A stretch of 64,000 nucleotides of DNA from Fretibacterium fastidiosum (GCF_964642095.1 NZ_OZ209244.1:620001-684000), one strand, 5' to 3'. Numbered from the stretch's first letter, positions 1-11,018 are shown. A program made the numbers and translations. The notes: a model not told the origin generated them from the letters alone.

Positions 1-389
1 TCACCGCCAGCCACGTGGGCGACTACATCGGAAGCGCCCTGTCCTCCTACCACTTCGGCATCTTTCTCCCCTTCATCATCGCCGCGGCCGTCAAGACGGC
101 GCAGGGTTCCTCCACCGTGGCCCTGGTCACCACGTCCACCATCGTTGCCCCCATGCTGGGCTCCCTGGGGCTCGCCTCCCCCATGGGAGCGGTCCTGGCC
201 ACCCTGGCCGTGGGGAGCGGTTCCATGGTGGTCTCCCACGCCAACGACTCTTACTTCTGGGTCGTGACGCAGTTCTCCGACATGGACCTCAGCACGGGCT
301 ACAAGGCCCAGACCGGCGCCACGCTCGTCGAGGGCATCGTGGGGATCCTGGCCGTCTACGTCATCTCCCTCTTCACCCTCCCCACTTGA
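1..389 (+). CDS. GntP-family permease, C-terminal part (truncated by window edge)
   Basis: The reading frame is open from the left edge and ends at a TGA at 387-389, so only about the last 128 residues are visible. They are hydrophobic, with helices separated by small glycine and serine rich loops. The segments AAAVKTAQGSSTVA and VGSGSMVVSHANDSYFWVV resemble the conserved C-terminal part of the GntP/gluconate:H+ symporter family, which imports gluconate and related hydroxy acids across the inner membrane. The true start lies outside the window. The substrate cannot be told from this fragment. A terminator hairpin follows directly. Confidence 0.8.
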   Translation, partial: TASHVGDYIGSALSSYHFGIFLPFIIAAAVKTAQGSSTVALVTTSTIVAPMLGSLGLASPMGAVLATLAVGSGSMVVSHANDSYFWVVTQFSDMDLSTGYKAQTGATLVEGIVGILAVYVISLFTLPT

Positions 390-421
390 CGCAGGGCAAA
401 AGGCTGAGCATCCTGGTCACA

Positions 422-453
422 AGGGGAACGGCTGCGCCGTGCCCCTCTTTTCC
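422..453 (+). terminator. Rho-independent terminator after the GntP permease
   Basis: AGGGG and ACGG on the left pair with CCGT and CCCCT on the right around a five-base loop, with one internal mismatch. A CTTTT run follows. It lies 33 bases after the permease stop codon. Confidence 0.7.
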
Positions 454-519
454 CTCAAAATTTTACTGAAAATTCTGTAGATTCTGCGGCCCATGGGCCG
501 CGCTCCACAAAAACACGGC

Positions 520-681
520 AGGCGATCTGCCACAAGGAGGTTTCGGAAGGTCGTGGGCGGGTATTCCCTTCGGGGGAAGGTGTGGAGTTTCCATCCCTTT
601 AAGGAAGTTTCGGAAGGCACAGAAGACAAAAAAGCTTGTGCTGGGCGAAGAGTTTCCACCCCTCTAAGGAAGTTTCGGAAG
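520..681 (-). CRISPR. Possible orphan CRISPR mini-array, three repeats and two spacers
   Basis: Two 30-bp units at 587-616 and 652-681 differ at only two positions. A third unit at 520-549 keeps only its right half (AAGGAGGTTTCGGAAG). The gaps are 37 bp (550-586) and 35 bp (617-651) and are unrelated in sequence. Read on the minus strand the unit starts CTTCCGAAACTTCC and ends GGGRTGGAAAC, which resembles the 3' end of many CRISPR repeats. The degenerate copy is then the last repeat, degenerate at its 3' half, as is usual at the trailing end of an array. No cas gene is in the window. The alternative is an ordinary short interspersed repeat. The rest of the 390-738 gap shows no gene. Confidence 0.5.
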
Positions 682-738
682 ACCACACCAAAAGGGCTCC
701 TCGCCTTTTTGCCGCTCTTTCGCCGCCTTTCGCCGGCG

Positions 739-1623
739 TCAACCCCTTCCCGCCCTCCACTCGGAGACGGCGAGCCCCCCCAGGATCAACCCCGTCCCCA
801 GGAGGGACAAAGGCGTCACGGGCTCTCCCAGGGCCAGGGCGCCTGCCGCCACGGCCACGACGGGGATCAAATAGGCGGAGACGCTGGTCCGCACCGGCCC
901 CAGCGCCTCGACGGCAAAGTTCCACGCGAAGAAGCACAGGGCCGACGCCCCCAGCCCGAGGTAGAGGAAGGGTAGGAAAAATTTCGGTTGCACCAGGTGG
1001 GCGAGGTTCGGTCTGAGGCCCAGGAACGGCGACAGGATCGCCAGGAACAGGACGCCGTAGAGGAAGATGCGCTGCGTCGCCTGAAGGGTGCTGAGGCCGA
1101 AGCCGCCGGCCCGCCGCACCAGCACGGAGTAGAGGCCCCAACTGGCGGCCGCTCCCAGGGCCAGCAGGTCCCCCAGAGGCGAGATCTGCATCCGGACCCC
1201 ATTGAAGCTGATGAGGCCGATGCCCGTCATCGCGAGGGCAAAGCCGACGAAGAAGCGCACCTGAAGCCGGTCCGACCGGTAGAAGAGGCGGTTCAGGGTC
1301 GCCGTGAAGAAGGGGGCGGCGGAGATGATGACCCCCACGTTGGAGGCCAGGCCGTGCGTCAGGGCCGTGTTCTCCAGCAGGAAGTAGAGCACGATGCCGC
1401 AGAATCCCGCGACGGCGTAGGAGAGCTCCTCCGGCACCGTCCGGACCCGCGGGAGGCGGGGGGACACCAGGAAGAGCGCCACCAGGCCCAGGACCATGCG
1501 GATCAGGATGACCTCCACCGGCCTGAAGTCCTCCAGGATGACCTTTGACACGATGAAGGTCGTGCCCCAGATCAGGATGCTGGTCAGCGCGGCGGCGTAG
1601 CCCGCGATGGCGCTGCGCTTCAT
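739..1623 (-). CDS. DMT-superfamily (EamA) transporter
   Basis: A 294-residue polytopic membrane protein, the usual length for ten-helix EamA/RhaT exporters. The start MKRSAIAGYAAALTSILIWG followed by TTFIVSKVILEDFRPVEVIL is typical of the first EamA repeat. The second repeat begins near residue 150 (LLALGAAASWGLYSVLVRRA) and ends with GTGLILGGLAVSEW. The family exports amino acids or other small metabolites; the substrate here is unknown. The gene lies alone between the possible CRISPR remnant and the nik operon. A TATAAT on the minus strand at 1757-1762 could be its -10 element, giving a leader of about 125 bases, but I see no good -35. Confidence 0.88.
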   Translation of the reverse strand: MKRSAIAGYAAALTSILIWGTTFIVSKVILEDFRPVEVILIRMVLGLVALFLVSPRLPRVRTVPEELSYAVAGFCGIVLYFLLENTALTHGLASNVGVIISAAPFFTATLNRLFYRSDRLQVRFFVGFALAMTGIGLISFNGVRMQISPLGDLLALGAAASWGLYSVLVRRAGGFGLSTLQATQRIFLYGVLFLAILSPFLGLRPNLAHLVQPKFFLPFLYLGLGASALCFFAWNFAVEALGPVRTSVSAYLIPVVAVAAGALALGEPVTPLSLLGTGLILGGLAVSEWRAGRG

Positions 1624-1777
1624 CTTCCCGCACCCCCGGCAGCCGTTGCCCTCCTGCGCTCCACCCTTCCAAACGTCATTGCGCTCCGTCCCCCTTCAAA
1701 AAATAAGGCCCGCGTTCGGCCGGAGCGGAGCGCGAGCCGCATCAGCGTACGGGGGTATTATACGACGAATCCTCCCC

Positions 1778-2563
1778 TCAGCGGCGCGGGAACGCGGGGG
1801 GCAGGGAGGCCAGCAGCTCCTCGATGATGGGGTGTCCCATCGCCGCCAGTTCCTCGACGGAGCGCCCCCGCGCGGCGATCACGCCGTCCGCCATCAGCGC
1901 CACCTCGCGACAGAGCCCGGCCACCACCCTCAGGTCGTGGGAGATGAAGAGGAACGCCAGCCCCTGCTCGTCGCGGATGCGCTCGATCAGTTTCAGCACC
2001 CGCGCCTGCACCAGCATGTCCAGGCTGCTGACCGCCTCGTCAAAGACCACCACGCGCGGGTTCGGCGCCAGGGCGCGGGCGATGCAGACCCGCTGGAGCT
2101 CGCCCCCGCTGAACTGCGAGGGGTACTTGTCCGCGTCCACAGCCTTCAGCCCCACCTGCTCCAGCAGGGGGCAGGACCGCTCCACGGCCTCTCCCTTCGT
2201 CAGGCTGAAGAAGTTGCGCAACGGCTCCGCGACGATCTCCCCGGCGGTCATCCGGGGGTTCACGGAGTCACGCACGTTCTGAAACACCGCCTGCACGCTG
2301 CGCCGAAACTCGGCGCGCCGCGCGGGAGAAGCCACGTCCTCTCCGAGGAACCGCACGGTCCCGGCGTTTGGGCGCTCCAGGCCCAGGATCACCCGTCCCA
2401 GAGTGCTCTTGCCGCACCCGCTGCGCCCCACAAGCCCCAGGGAAGCCCCCTCCGAAAGGTCCAGGTCCACGCCGCGCAGCACGTGCAGAGCCTCCGCCCG
2501 GGTGAAGAGCCCCCCGCGCCGGTAGGTTCGGCAAACGCCCTCTAAAGACAGAAGCGCGCTCAT
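1778..2563 (-). CDS. nikE: Nickel/peptide ABC importer ATPase, NikE type
   Basis: A 261-residue ATPase of the oligopeptide/nickel importer class. It shows Walker A GRSGCGKS at residues 46-53, a signature FSGGELQRVCIARAL and Walker B VVVFDEAVSSLD. The frame is open further upstream, but MSALLSLEGVCRTYRRGGLF is the natural start because its ATG overlaps the stop of the preceding gene by four bases (ATGA). It energises import together with its partner ATPase. Naming as NikE rather than OppF/DppF rests on the NikA-like binding protein of the same operon. Confidence 0.87.
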   Translation of the reverse strand: MSALLSLEGVCRTYRRGGLFTRAEALHVLRGVDLDLSEGASLGLVGRSGCGKSTLGRVILGLERPNAGTVRFLGEDVASPARRAEFRRSVQAVFQNVRDSVNPRMTAGEIVAEPLRNFFSLTKGEAVERSCPLLEQVGLKAVDADKYPSQFSGGELQRVCIARALAPNPRVVVFDEAVSSLDMLVQARVLKLIERIRDEQGLAFLFISHDLRVVAGLCREVALMADGVIAARGRSVEELAAMGHPIIEELLASLPPAFPRR

Positions 2564-3381
2564 CGTTCGTCCCCTCCCTCCTGCAACAGGCCGAGGCGCG
2601 CGCAGAGCGCACGGTGCGCCTCCACCAAGGCGACCGTCACCGGGTGCCGCGGGGAGCTGAAGATCTCCCCGACGGGGCGGTCCTCCACCACGGCGCCCTC
2701 CTCCAGCACCACCACGTCGTCGGCCACGCGGGCCACGACGCCGAAGTCGTGCGTCACCAGGAGGACCCCCATGTCCCGACGACGCCGTGCGGCGTCGATC
2801 AGGTCCAGCACCCGTCTCTGGGCCACGGTGTCCAGGTCCGTCGTCGGCTCGTCCGCGATCAGCAGGCTGGGGTCGTTCAACAGGGCCAGGGCCAGCATCA
2901 CCCGCTGGAGCATCCCCCCGCTGAGCTGAAAGGGGTAGGCGCGGCATATTTTGCCGGCGTCCTCAAGCCCGACCTCCCTCAGGGCGGCCTCGGCCCGCCC
3001 GCGCCAACCGAAGTCCCCTCCGTGGGCCGCCAGGGTCTCCCTGAAGTGGGAGCCGATGGAGAACAGGGGGTCGAAGCAACTGATGGGGTCCTGCAGGACC
3101 ATGGCGATGCGCGTCCCGCGAAGCTCGCGGAGCTCCCTGGCGGGAAGGGCGTCGATCGGGCGCCCCTCGAAGCGGATCGCCCCCCCCGTGCGCCTCACGC
3201 CCTGTGGAAGCAGGCCCGGAACTGCCGTGCAGGAGAGCGACTTGCCCGATCCGCTGGCCCCCACCAGACAGGTGACGCGCCCGCGGCGGACCGCAAAGGA
3301 GACGTCTCGGACCAGGGGCCTTGCGGCCCGCTCCGACGTCTCGATCCGGAGGCCACGCACCTCCAACAGCGGCGCGCTCAT
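2560..3381 (-). CDS. nikD: Nickel/peptide ABC importer ATPase, NikD type
   Basis: A 273-residue ATPase with Walker A GASGSGKS at residues 41-48, signature LSGGMLQRVMLALAL and Walker B LLIADEPTTDLD. The layout VLQDPISCFDPLFSIGSHF after Walker A is typical of NikD and DppD/OppD proteins. Its start codon overlaps the stop of the permease gene before it by four bases and its stop overlaps the start of nikE by four bases, so the genes are translationally coupled. It forms the ATPase pair of the importer with NikE. Confidence 0.87.
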   Translation of the reverse strand: MSAPLLEVRGLRIETSERAARPLVRDVSFAVRRGRVTCLVGASGSGKSLSCTAVPGLLPQGVRRTGGAIRFEGRPIDALPARELRELRGTRIAMVLQDPISCFDPLFSIGSHFRETLAAHGGDFGWRGRAEAALREVGLEDAGKICRAYPFQLSGGMLQRVMLALALLNDPSLLIADEPTTDLDTVAQRRVLDLIDAARRRRDMGVLLVTHDFGVVARVADDVVVLEEGAVVEDRPVGEIFSSPRHPVTVALVEAHRALCARLGLLQEGGDER

Positions 3382-4208
3382 GACTCCGCCTCCACGAAGT
3401 CGAAGTCGGACGCATCGCGCATGGCGTCGCCCAGCAGGTTAAAGGCCATGACGCTGACGAAGATGGCCAGCCCCGGATAGAGCAGCAGCTGCGGCTGGGT
3501 CCAGAGGTACTGGCGCGCGTCGTTGATCATGCTGCCCCATTCGGGCATCGGGGGCTGGACGCCAAGCCCAAGGAAGGAGAGGCCCGCCACGTGCAGCATC
3601 ATGTGTCCGATGTCGAGGGTGGAGAGCACCAGCAGTTGCGGGGCCAGGGCCGGCAGGATGTGGCGCGCCACGATGCGCCACCGGCTGGTCCCAGCGACCC
3701 GCGCGGCCAGCACGAACTCGCGGTTCTTCAGGGAGATGACGATCCCCCTCACGATGCGGGCGTACCAGGCCCAGTGCGTGAAGAAGATCGCGACGATGAC
3801 GTTCGTCAGCCCCGTGCCCAGCACCGCGACGAAGAACATGGCCAAGATGATCGTGGGGAAGGTCAGAAACACGTCACAGGTGCGCATGATGGCGGAGTCC
3901 AGCACCCCGCCGAAGAAGCCCGCGACGCTCCCGGCAAAGGTGCTGAAGGTCACGATGAGCAACAGGATGAGGAAGACGGACCCCAGCGAGACGCGGGAGC
4001 CAAAGATCAGGCGGGACAGCACGTCGCGCCCCAGGTGGTCGGTCCCCAGCAGGTGCCCCGCACCCGGCGGCAGCAGCTTGGCCGCCAGGTTCACCTCCTG
4101 CGGGTCCGGCAGCCCCATCCAGGGGCCCAGGAGCGCCGCCAGACCGATCAGGAGGAGCAGAGCCGCGGCCACCCAGAAGACCTTGTTGCGCAACAGTCGG
4201 GCAGTCAT
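3378..4208 (-). CDS. nikC: Nickel/peptide ABC importer permease, NikC type
   Basis: A 276-residue inner-membrane permease. The N-terminal region LLPPGAGHLLGTDHLGRDVLSRLIFGSRVSL is the hallmark of the OppC/DppC/NikC family (GTDxxGRDxxSRL). The cytoplasmic coupling loop lies around REFVLAARVAGTSRWRIVARHILP. The family has about six helices. The gene overlaps both neighbours by four bases. It forms the translocation channel with NikB. Confidence 0.9.
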   Translation of the reverse strand: MTARLLRNKVFWVAAALLLLIGLAALLGPWMGLPDPQEVNLAAKLLPPGAGHLLGTDHLGRDVLSRLIFGSRVSLGSVFLILLLIVTFSTFAGSVAGFFGGVLDSAIMRTCDVFLTFPTIILAMFFVAVLGTGLTNVIVAIFFTHWAWYARIVRGIVISLKNREFVLAARVAGTSRWRIVARHILPALAPQLLVLSTLDIGHMMLHVAGLSFLGLGVQPPMPEWGSMINDARQYLWTQPQLLLYPGLAIFVSVMAFNLLGDAMRDASDFDFVEAES

Positions 4209-5146
4209 CGGGCCTCTCCTTCCAGTCGGACGCGCGGGTCCACCAGCGCGTAGAGGATGTCAACGCAGAGGTTGCAGGCGACGAAGATCACGGTCATCAG
4301 GAGGATGAAGCACTGGAGCACGGGGTAGTCCCGGTTCAGGACCGACTGGACCGCGTAGCGCCCCAGTCCCGGCCAGGCGAAGATGTTCTCCGCGATGACG
4401 GCCCCTCCCAGCATCTCCCCCAGGTGCATGCCCGTAGCGGTGACGATGGGGATCATGGAGTTCTTCATGACGTGCGCCCACACCACCCGCCGCTCCGTCA
4501 GGCCGCGCGCGCGGGCGTAGAAGACGGAACGGGAACGCATGTGCTCCAGCAGGTTCGCCCGCAGGAAGCGGATGTTGACGGCGATCGACATGGCCGACAG
4601 CGTGACGACCGGCATGACCAGGTGCGCCGCGCCGCCACGCCCCATGGGGGGCAGCCACCCCAGCTTGACGGAGAAGAGGTACAGGAGCAGGTAGCCCAGC
4701 CAGAAGCTCGGCATGGAGACCCCGACGAAGGCCAGCGCCCGCGTGAAGTGGTCGGCCAGCCGATCCTTGTAGAGCGCTGCGGCCACCCCCAGGGGAACGC
4801 TGACCAGGAGAGTAAAGAGAAGCCCCCACCCGGCCAGCGTCAACGTGGCAGGAAGGTAGTAGAGCACCTCCTGGAGCACCGGCTTGCCCGTCACGTAGGA
4901 GCGGCCGAAGTCCAGCCGGACGGCCTTCGCAGCCCACGCAGCGTACTGCTCCGCGATCGGCCGGTCCAGTCCCAGCTCGCGCCTCGCCTCGGCCAGGGCC
5001 TGCTCGGTGGGAGGAATGTTCGCCATCCGCAGGTAGGCCATGGCCGGATCTCCCTTAGCCAGCCTCAGGACGAGGAACACCAGGATCGAAACGCAGATCA
5101 GGATGGGGATCAGGACGAGGAAGCGCCTGACGATGAACCGGACCAT
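4205..5146 (-). CDS. nikB: Nickel/peptide ABC importer permease, NikB type
   Basis: A 313-residue permease of the OppB/DppB/NikB family. It opens with a membrane segment (FIVRRFLVLIPILICVSILV), continues with the periplasmic LGLDRPIAEQYAAW motif and a helix pair around MPSFWLGYLLLYLFSVKLGWLPP, and carries the coupling loop YARARGLTERRVVWAHVMKN. It starts ten bases after the nikA stop and ends in a four-base overlap with nikC. The resemblance to E. coli NikB is clear to me by eye, but family-level assignment is safer than substrate. Confidence 0.9.
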   Translation of the reverse strand: MVRFIVRRFLVLIPILICVSILVFLVLRLAKGDPAMAYLRMANIPPTEQALAEARRELGLDRPIAEQYAAWAAKAVRLDFGRSYVTGKPVLQEVLYYLPATLTLAGWGLLFTLLVSVPLGVAAALYKDRLADHFTRALAFVGVSMPSFWLGYLLLYLFSVKLGWLPPMGRGGAAHLVMPVVTLSAMSIAVNIRFLRANLLEHMRSRSVFYARARGLTERRVVWAHVMKNSMIPIVTATGMHLGEMLGGAVIAENIFAWPGLGRYAVQSVLNRDYPVLQCFILLMTVIFVACNLCVDILYALVDPRVRLEGEAR

Positions 5147-5156
5147 CGCGTGCCGC

Positions 5157-6737
5157 CTACTCCCAGGACATCGTGTCGAAGGGCACCGAGTCCACGAAGG
5201 CGGGGAATCCGACGCCCACCAACCCCTTCCTGTGGACCTTCACCAGCGTCTTGTAGGAGATGGGGAAGTAGACGGCCTGGTCGTGCAGGGTGGTCAGAAT
5301 GTCCCTGTACAGTGCGGACCGTTCCGCGTCCGTCGTGGCCCGAAGCACCAGACCAATCTTCTCGTCGAGCTCCTTCTTCATCGGCAGGCCGGACTGGGCC
5401 TGATAGTCCGCGTGGGAAGGAACCCGCATGGAGGCGCACATCGCGTGGGGATCGTAGGGGGCGCCCCAGGTGTCGTTGAAGATCATGCCGAACTCCCCGT
5501 CCCGCTGGCGCTTGAAGTAGGCGTCGCTCTCCTCCCCGATCAGGTTGACCCGAATCCCGGCCTTCCTGAGGTCGGACTGCACCACCTCGGCGATCGTCTT
5601 CTGCTCGGCGTCGTTGCCGACGAAACAGAGGTCGAACGCCAGCTCCTGGCCGTCCTTTGAGCGGTAGTCCCCCTCCTGCTTCCAGCCGGCTTCCTCCAGG
5701 AGCGCCTTCGCCTTTTCCAAATCGTGCTCGTAGGGAGCGAGGCCCGCGTCGCAGTAGGGCATGGCCGTACTGAAGAGGAAGGGCGCGGGGGGCTCCACCT
5801 CCAGGAACACGCCCCTGATGATGGCGTCGCGGTCGATGGCGTGCTGAACGGCCCTGCGCACCGCCAGGTCCCTGCCCGCCCCCCTTGCGGAGTTGATGGC
5901 CAGGGCGCGGGTGGCCCTGGGGTTGGAGACGCCCGTCTCGAAGCGCCCCGTCGCCTCCAGACGCTTGAAGGCCTCGAGGCTGATCTGGGCAGCCCCATGA
6001 CCGCTGGTCCCGAAGATCAGGTCCAGGTCCCCCGTCTCCAAAGCCGCCACGCGCGAATCCCCCTCCGGGACCACCTTGACCAGCACCTCCTCAAGCTCAG
6101 GCTTTTTGCCCCAGTAGGACTCGTTGCGCTTGAACAGGTCGTACTCCCCCTTTCGGGCCTCGGCGTGGACCCATGGCCCCGTTCCGACGGGGGCCTTGAT
6201 CCCTTTGGCCGTGCCCCCGTCCGCACCGAACTGCGCGGGGCTCAGGAAGCGGAGGGGACGGATGAGGGAGAGGTCCGCCAGGGTCGGCCCGTAGGCATCC
6301 TTCAGGATGAGGCGCAGCGTGTGTTCGTCCGCCGCCTCCGTCCCCTCGAGTTCTCCAATCAGGCCCAGCCATTCATGGCGCCCCGCGTTGGCCATCACGG
6401 CGTCGAAGTTCGCCTTCGCGGCCCGTGCGTTCCACGGCGTCCCGTCGGAGAAGGTCACGCCCCTGCGGAGGTGAAAGGTGTAGACCTTGCCGTCCGGGGA
6501 GACCTCCCAGCTCTCGGCCAAGCAAGGCTCGATCTCGCCGGACACGGCATAGCGGACCAACGGCTCGTAGATCATGTCCTGAGCGTACATCTGGTTTGAA
6601 GAGTACTGGTGCGGACTCAGGTCCCCTCCTGCGTTGCTGCCACACGAGTAGACCAGCCTTGACGTCTCCGCCGCGCCGGACGCCCCGCAGAGCGACAACA
6701 GCCACAGCGCACAGAGCCACCTCGCAAATCGCCTCAT
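5157..6737 (-). CDS. nikA: Nickel-binding periplasmic protein, NikA type
   Basis: A 526-residue family-5 extracellular solute-binding protein. I prefer the ATG at 6737 over the upstream one at 6752 because GGAGGG lies seven bases before it and a signal peptide follows at once (MRRFARWLCALWLLSLCGASG). The mature protein follows E. coli NikA closely: NQMYAQDMIYEPLVRY, GIKAPVGTGPW, RNESYWGKKP, ETGDLDLIFG, QRDGEFGMIF and TWGAPYDPHA, then MRVPSHADYQAQ. The histidine of RVPSHAD probably corresponds to the Ni-chelate ligand His416 of E. coli NikA. This makes the operon a nickel rather than a peptide importer. No nikR lies nearby. Confidence 0.9.
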   Translation of the reverse strand: MRRFARWLCALWLLSLCGASGAAETSRLVYSCGSNAGGDLSPHQYSSNQMYAQDMIYEPLVRYAVSGEIEPCLAESWEVSPDGKVYTFHLRRGVTFSDGTPWNARAAKANFDAVMANAGRHEWLGLIGELEGTEAADEHTLRLILKDAYGPTLADLSLIRPLRFLSPAQFGADGGTAKGIKAPVGTGPWVHAEARKGEYDLFKRNESYWGKKPELEEVLVKVVPEGDSRVAALETGDLDLIFGTSGHGAAQISLEAFKRLEATGRFETGVSNPRATRALAINSARGAGRDLAVRRAVQHAIDRDAIIRGVFLEVEPPAPFLFSTAMPYCDAGLAPYEHDLEKAKALLEEAGWKQEGDYRSKDGQELAFDLCFVGNDAEQKTIAEVVQSDLRKAGIRVNLIGEESDAYFKRQRDGEFGMIFNDTWGAPYDPHAMCASMRVPSHADYQAQSGLPMKKELDEKIGLVLRATTDAERSALYRDILTTLHDQAVYFPISYKTLVKVHRKGLVGVGFPAFVDSVPFDTMSWE

Positions 6738-6827
6738 AAAAAATCCCTCCATAACGATTTAAGCTATCAGAATTCCCCTGTCGTCACCCTCAGCGAAATC
6801 TTTGTCTAAGAGAACGCAGGGGACATG

Positions 6828-6855
6828 GTAACATATTTTATAATAAAAATAATAC
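6828..6855. promoter_or_regulatory. AT-rich imperfect dyad upstream of nikA
   Basis: A 28-bp AT-rich stretch begins GTAACATATT and ends AAATAATAC. It matches its own reverse complement at 18 of 28 positions and starts and ends GTA/TAC. It lies about 90 bases before nikA, where a metal-responsive repressor site would be expected, and contains possible -10 hexamers. It does not match the E. coli NikR box (GTATGA-N16-TCATAC). AT-richness alone raises the symmetry, so this is weak. Confidence 0.25.
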
Positions 6856-6871
6856 TCAGCGTTCACCATAG

Positions 6872-6906
6872 ACGAAGGGCCGGTCCCCAGGGGGCCGGCC
6901 CTTCGT
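6872..6906 (-). terminator. Stem-loop after ppdK
   Basis: A perfect 12-bp stem, ACGAAGGGCCGG with CCGGCCCTTCGT, around an 11-base loop lies 22 bases past the ppdK stop. No T-run follows in either direction, so it may be a processing or mRNA-stabilising hairpin as much as a terminator. Confidence 0.6.
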
Positions 6907-6928
6907 GCCGCGCACGAGGCAGCGTCGC

Positions 6929-9574
<2,646 letters not shown>

Positions 9575-9866
9575 ACCACTCACTCCTCGTTCGACAAAAA
9601 CGTTTTGCGGAAGCATGCCACACTTCGCAATCCAAAGCGACGCGAACCCGCTTCCAACTCCAACCCTCCGGCGCGCTCAGACCTCGCAGCATCAACAAAC
9701 CGCATCGAAAGCATCACTATCTTTTATACTATAGCGTTTTCCGTGGCTCCCTTCAATGGGGATTTCAAAGGATTTCATCCGTTGGAGGACACGCTCCGGC
9801 GGTCGGACGAGTCCGTCTTGCAGCGGCGGAGGCTTCGCCGGAACGGTATAATGCAGGGGCGGCTAT

Positions 9867-10253
9867 ATGACGAACGACGAAACGGGGGTGTCCATTGTGC
9901 AGACGACGGCCGACACGGTGTTTCAGCGCGTGAACGACACGGAGAAGGAGTATTGGAGCTCCTTTGCGGTGAGGTATCGCCAGCTTCAGGAGCAGATAGC
10001 GGAGTGGGATCGACGGGCTTTCCTCAAGGATGCCCGCAATCAAGGCCTTGCCGAAGGCCACAAACAGGGGCTTGAGGAGGGGCGCAAAGAAGGGCTTGAG
10101 CAGGGACTTGAACGGGGGCGCGCGCTGGGCGAGGCAAAGGGTCGGGCCGACGTAGTACGGCAACTCGCCGCCTCCGGTCTTCTGACGCTGGAGCAGGTCG
10201 CGCAGGCGACGGGAATGTCCACGGAGGAGGTCAAGGCCATAACTTCGGAATAA
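9867..10253 (+). CDS. Rpn/PD-(D/E)XK transposase-like protein, C-terminal fragment
   Basis: 128 residues. The N-terminal half is predicted helical (DTEKEYWSSFAVRYRQLQEQIAEWDRRAFLKDARNQG). It runs into the EGxxxG ladder (GLAEGHKQGLEEGRKEGLEQ) and ends in a small helix-turn-helix-like tail, LASGLLTLEQVAQATGMSTEEV. That tail architecture is common at the C-terminus of Rpn-family putative transposases/nucleases. The nuclease domain, normally about 200 residues upstream, is missing, so this is a remnant or a stand-alone tail protein. An AGGGGCGG lies a few bases before the ATG, and a TATAAT at 9847-9852 could be its -10. The rest of the 9575-9866 gap shows nothing recognisable. Confidence 0.55.
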   Translation: MTNDETGVSIVQTTADTVFQRVNDTEKEYWSSFAVRYRQLQEQIAEWDRRAFLKDARNQGLAEGHKQGLEEGRKEGLEQGLERGRALGEAKGRADVVRQLAASGLLTLEQVAQATGMSTEEVKAITSE

Positions 10254-10261
10254 AAAGCGCA

Positions 10262-10310
10262 GGAGGCCCTCATGCGGGCACGTTCATGGCTTGCCCGCCT
10301 GGAGGCCTCC
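10262..10310. terminator. Bidirectional terminator hairpin
   Basis: GGAGGCC (10262-10268) pairs with GGCCTCC (10304-10310), and inside that GCGGGCA (10274-10280) pairs with TGCCCGC (10292-10298). The hairpin lies in the 63-base gap between the convergent Rpn-like and methyltransferase genes. No long T-run is present. Confidence 0.6.
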
Positions 10311-10316
10311 CGGCTT

Positions 10317-10970
10317 TCACCGCTCCTTCACGAACACCTGGCGCCGCGAGATGGAATTGATGTAGCGATCCTCCGTCAGGCTCAGGCCCCGTTCGCGGCA
10401 GATTGCGGGATAGGCGTTGTTCCAGTTGTCCCGGTTCCGCTCGCCCCAGCGGCAGAAGGGGTACCAGACGATCCCCCAGAGGCCGAAGCGTGGCCGGCTC
10501 CAATCCACCAGCAGAAAGGTCCCGCCCGGCCGCAGCAGCCGCGCCGTCTCCGCGATGGCGGCCCGCCGAACCGCAGGGGGTGTCTCGTGCAGCGCCATCG
10601 AGGTCATGACCAGGTCGAAGTGCCCGTCGGGAAAGGGAAGCTCATCCATGGACGCCTTCAAAAACTCCACCTTGCAGGCGAAGGCCCCCGCTCCCCGACG
10701 CGCGCACTCCAGCTGGTCATCCGAGATGTCCGCCCCGACGATCGACGCGCTGGCTGGGCTCGTTTCAGCCAAAGCGTAGCTCAGCCCTCCGGGGCCGCAG
10801 CCCAGGTCGAGCGCCCTGCCGCCCTCCCCAAGCCGCAGGTCCCCCACGGCCTGACGATAAAACCGCTCCTGAAAGCCGAACAGTGCGGCAAACCTCCGGT
10901 AGTTCTCCCCTCCGAACGCGCCCTTGAAGGCCCTGCCCTTACCCCGAAAATCCCGTGCTTCCTCAGTCAT
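10317..10970 (-). CDS. Class I SAM-dependent methyltransferase
   Basis: A 217-residue protein with SAM-binding motif I LDLGCGPGGLSYAL, acidic motif II IVGADIS, and FDLVMTSMALHETPP, as in UbiE/Coq5-like methyltransferases. A C-terminal segment FGLWGIVWYPFCRWGERNRDNW is rich in aromatics and arginine. I start at the ATG at 10970 because GGGGAGG lies eight bases upstream; the longer reading from 11018 would run through a palindromic operator. The acceptor substrate is unknown. The gene follows the MarR regulator in the same direction and has its own copy of the same palindrome, so it is probably the regulated target. Confidence 0.85.
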   Translation of the reverse strand: MTEEARDFRGKGRAFKGAFGGENYRRFAALFGFQERFYRQAVGDLRLGEGGRALDLGCGPGGLSYALAETSPASASIVGADISDDQLECARRGAGAFACKVEFLKASMDELPFPDGHFDLVMTSMALHETPPAVRRAAIAETARLLRPGGTFLLVDWSRPRFGLWGIVWYPFCRWGERNRDNWNNAYPAICRERGLSLTEDRYINSISRRQVFVKER

Positions 10971-10999
10971 CGTGCCAACCTCCCCGATCTCTTTCCAAT

Positions 11000-11018
11000 A
11001 CGTATAGTTGCTATACAA
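11000..11018. promoter_or_regulatory. Probable MarR operator, methyltransferase promoter
   Basis: GTATAG-TTG-CTATAC is a palindrome at 11002-11016. It lies about 30 bases before the methyltransferase start and is flanked on the right by AATTAAG. The core half-sites are identical to those of the palindrome before the MarR gene at 11547-11565. Confidence 0.7.
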
